From: Saccharospirillum sp965652395
GTDB lineage: Bacteria > Pseudomonadota > Gammaproteobacteria > Pseudomonadales > Natronospirillaceae
Reading direction: 5' to 3'
Length of the DNA stretch: 64,000 nucleotides
NCBI GenBank assembly: GCA_965652395.1
Contig: CBFGUW010000007.1
Location: 84,983 to 148,982, forward strand
This document shows, piece after piece, positions 62,839-64,000 of the stretch. The position numbers and the translations under genes are program-made. Below the pieces are notes generated by a model. It worked only from the letters and a program-made list of their open reading frames with translations. It was not told the DNA's origin and did not search any database. Position 1 is the first letter of the stretch; every line of letters starts with the position of its first letter.

Positions 62839-62868
62839 GCGTCTTCCGTCTCCCGTCGTGCGTTCAGC
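62839..62868 (-). repeat. Dispersed repeat, copy 2 (downstream of gmk)
   Basis: On the minus strand, GCTGAACGCACGACGGGAGA, then CGGAAGACGC, matches the repeat at 16719 and 63161. It lies between gmk and rpoZ; ACGGGAGG at 62823-62830 can pair with its TCTCCCGT. Confidence 0.6.
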
Positions 62869-62944
62869 ACACTAACCCTTGAGCTTTTGGTCAAACCCCG
62901 TACAATTCGCCGCCCGGAACCGTTTCTATCCTTAGGAGACCTCG

Positions 62945-63154
62945 ATGGCTCGAGTCACTGTTGAAGATTGCCTGGAAAACGTAGCCAATCGTTTTGAACT
63001 GATCATGGTCGCCAGCAAACGCGCCCGCCAAATCGCCAACGACGGTGCCGATCCTCTGGTACCGGAAGACAACGACAAGCCGACTGTGCTTGCGTTGCGC
63101 GAAATTGCTGAGAAGAAAATCACTCCGGCTATTCTGGAAGAAGTCGAAGAATAA
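62945..63154 (+). CDS. rpoZ: RNA polymerase omega subunit
   Basis: A 69-residue omega subunit starting MARVTVEDCLENVANRFELI with VASKRARQIA following; it assists RNA polymerase assembly and forms part of the ppGpp site. AGGAGA precedes the ATG. Shorter than the 91 of E. coli but within the family range. A dispersed repeat follows its stop. Confidence 0.96.
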   Translation: MARVTVEDCLENVANRFELIMVASKRARQIANDGADPLVPEDNDKPTVLALREIAEKKITPAILEEVEE

Positions 63155-63158
63155 GCAG

Positions 63159-63217
63159 ACGCTGAATGCTGGACGGGAGACGGAAAAGGCCAGACAGCGC
63201 ATCTCCCGTTCAGCGTC
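63159..63217 (+). repeat. Dispersed repeat, copy 3, within a hairpin (downstream of rpoZ)
   Basis: GCTGAATGCTGGACGGGAGA (63161-63180) and the next bases match copy 1. GACGCTGAA...CGGGAGA (63159-63180) pairs with TCTCCCGTTCAGCGTC (63202-63217). The position, 4 bases past rpoZ, suggests a terminator or attenuator before spoT. Confidence 0.6.
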
Positions 63218-63333
63218 TTCCGCTTCCCACCCCTTCTTTTCTATTGCCCCCGTCCCTACATTAATTACACTAACCAAGAATCAGCGCCGTTTCTGGCCTG
63301 CTGATGTGTTAAACACTGTTTTGGACGACTACT

Positions 63334-64000
63334 TTGCCCACCGTTGATGTGCTTGCCAAACGGCTAGAATCCTATCTGGCGCCGGAAAAAGTCCGCCGCG
63401 TCAAACGGGCCTATTATTACGCCGAACAGGCACATGAAGGTCAGATGCGCCGCAGTGGCGAGCGCTATATCACCCATCCCTTGGCCGTGGCCACCATCCT
63501 TTCCGAAATGCATATGGACCATCAGAGCCTGATGGCGGCCATGCTGCATGATGTGATCGAAGATACGGCGGTCTCCAAGGATGCGCTGACCGAGCAGTTT
63601 GGTCCGGGCGTGGCCGAGCTGGTCGACGGCGTCTCCAAGCTGACCCACCTGGAGTTCGAGACCAAGAAGGAAGAACAGGCGGAAAACTTCCAGAAGATGG
63701 TATTGGCGATGTCGAAGGACATCCGCGTCATCCTCGTGAAACTGGCGGACCGGCTGCACAACATGCGCACTCTGGGCGCCATGCCGCCTGAGAAGAAGCG
63801 CCGTAAAGCGCGGGAAACGCTGGATATCTACGCCCCCATTGCGTTGCGGCTGGGCATCAACGATTTGCGTATCGAGCTGGAAAACCTAGCGTTCGAGTCG
63901 CTGTACCCGTTGCGTGCTGAGCGTATACAGCGCGCGATCAAGAAGAGTCGGGGCCACCGCAAGGAGCTGGTGGCGCAGATTCGACAGGCGTTGGCGGACC
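63334..64000 (+). CDS. spoT: Bifunctional (p)ppGpp synthase/hydrolase SpoT, N-terminal part
   Basis: The frame is open to the window end and covers about 222 codons. I start it at a TTG at 63334 because LPTVDVLAKRLESYL matches the usual Pseudomonas-type start MPSIDALAERL. The alternative GTG at 63349 would cut that match. The HD hydrolase domain is visible: RSGERYITHPLAVATILSEM, LHDVIEDT (His-Asp at 72-73), VDGVSKLTHLEFETKKEEQA and VKLADRLHNMRTLG. It hydrolyses and makes ppGpp. Completes the gmk-rpoZ-spoT cluster. Confidence 0.95.
   Translation, partial: MPTVDVLAKRLESYLAPEKVRRVKRAYYYAEQAHEGQMRRSGERYITHPLAVATILSEMHMDHQSLMAAMLHDVIEDTAVSKDALTEQFGPGVAELVDGVSKLTHLEFETKKEEQAENFQKMVLAMSKDIRVILVKLADRLHNMRTLGAMPPEKKRRKARETLDIYAPIALRLGINDLRIELENLAFESLYPLRAERIQRAIKKSRGHRKELVAQIRQALAD

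Noticed and set aside
63045..63347. A 100-residue open frame overlapping rpoZ and the start of spoT.
   Set aside because: Overlaps real genes in another frame, with no family features.

Overview
The window is about 64 kb of a GC-rich gammaproteobacterial chromosome centred on the replication origin. The gene order gyrB-recF-dnaN-dnaA / oriC / rpmH-rnpA-yidC-mnmE and the later gmk-rpoZ-spoT and rph-yicC blocks are typical of Pseudomonas/Oceanospirillales-type marine gammaproteobacteria. A Saccharospirillum- or Reinekea-like host is a guess from protein character and is not proven here. There are no rRNA or tRNA genes, no CRISPR array, no recognisable transposase and no prophage.

Layout. 0-3.8 kb: gyrB (cut by the window edge), recF, dnaN and dnaA on the minus strand. 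3.8-4.4 kb: AT-rich oriC with DnaA boxes and the rpmH promoter. 4.4-8.2 kb: rpmH, rnpA, yidC and mnmE on the plus strand, with yidD missing. 8.2-16.6 kb: a LysR/oxidoreductase pair, a monoacylglycerol-lipase-like hydrolase, ribA, a renalase-like flavoprotein, a FrnE-like DsbA protein, and a run of small housekeeping genes (SUI1, DUF1244, UPF0149/SEC-C) ending at a small outer-membrane-type protein. 16.8-23.2 kb: a LysR gene, three aldo/keto reductases separated by large palindromic repeats, a sugar-efflux-like MFS protein and a LysE exporter. 23.2-29 kb: a P-loop kinase, a PAS-GGDEF-EAL protein, a DksA/TraR zinc finger and rep helicase, all minus. 29.4-34.5 kb: a haem-motif lipoprotein with a Tat-exported DUF1501 partner, and a class 3 lipase. 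34.6-42.7 kb: aroE-SPOR, HopJ-family, a methyltransferase, prlC, a membrane-anchored GH79-like glycosidase, rph and yicC. 42.7-47 kb: an AT-rich accessory patch with two unknown lipoproteins, a relic SEC-C tail and a 901-residue helicase carrying membrane helices. 47-52.8 kb: rlmJ, a membrane-bound AraC regulator opposite a small membrane protein, LysR, YceI and unknown proteins. 52.9-58.1 kb: an M64 lipoprotein peptidase, a PQQ-type dehydrogenase fused to cytochrome c, and a cytochrome b562/b561 pair. 58.2-64 kb: MFS, msbA with an overlapping tyrosine-phosphatase-like gene, gmk, rpoZ and the start of spoT (TTG start).

The most unusual structure is a family of five large inverted repeats (17.8, 19.9, 21.2, 29.1 and 39.3 kb). 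Four share an internal asymmetric core, and the stem sequences differ from copy to copy while staying self-complementary. Three of them bracket the aldo/keto reductase genes. Other points of interest are a concentration of consensus DnaA boxes 4-7 kb from oriC, a second short dispersed repeat around gmk/rpoZ, and the helicase/lipoprotein patch as a candidate accessory or defence locus. All family names come from reading motifs; no database search was possible.
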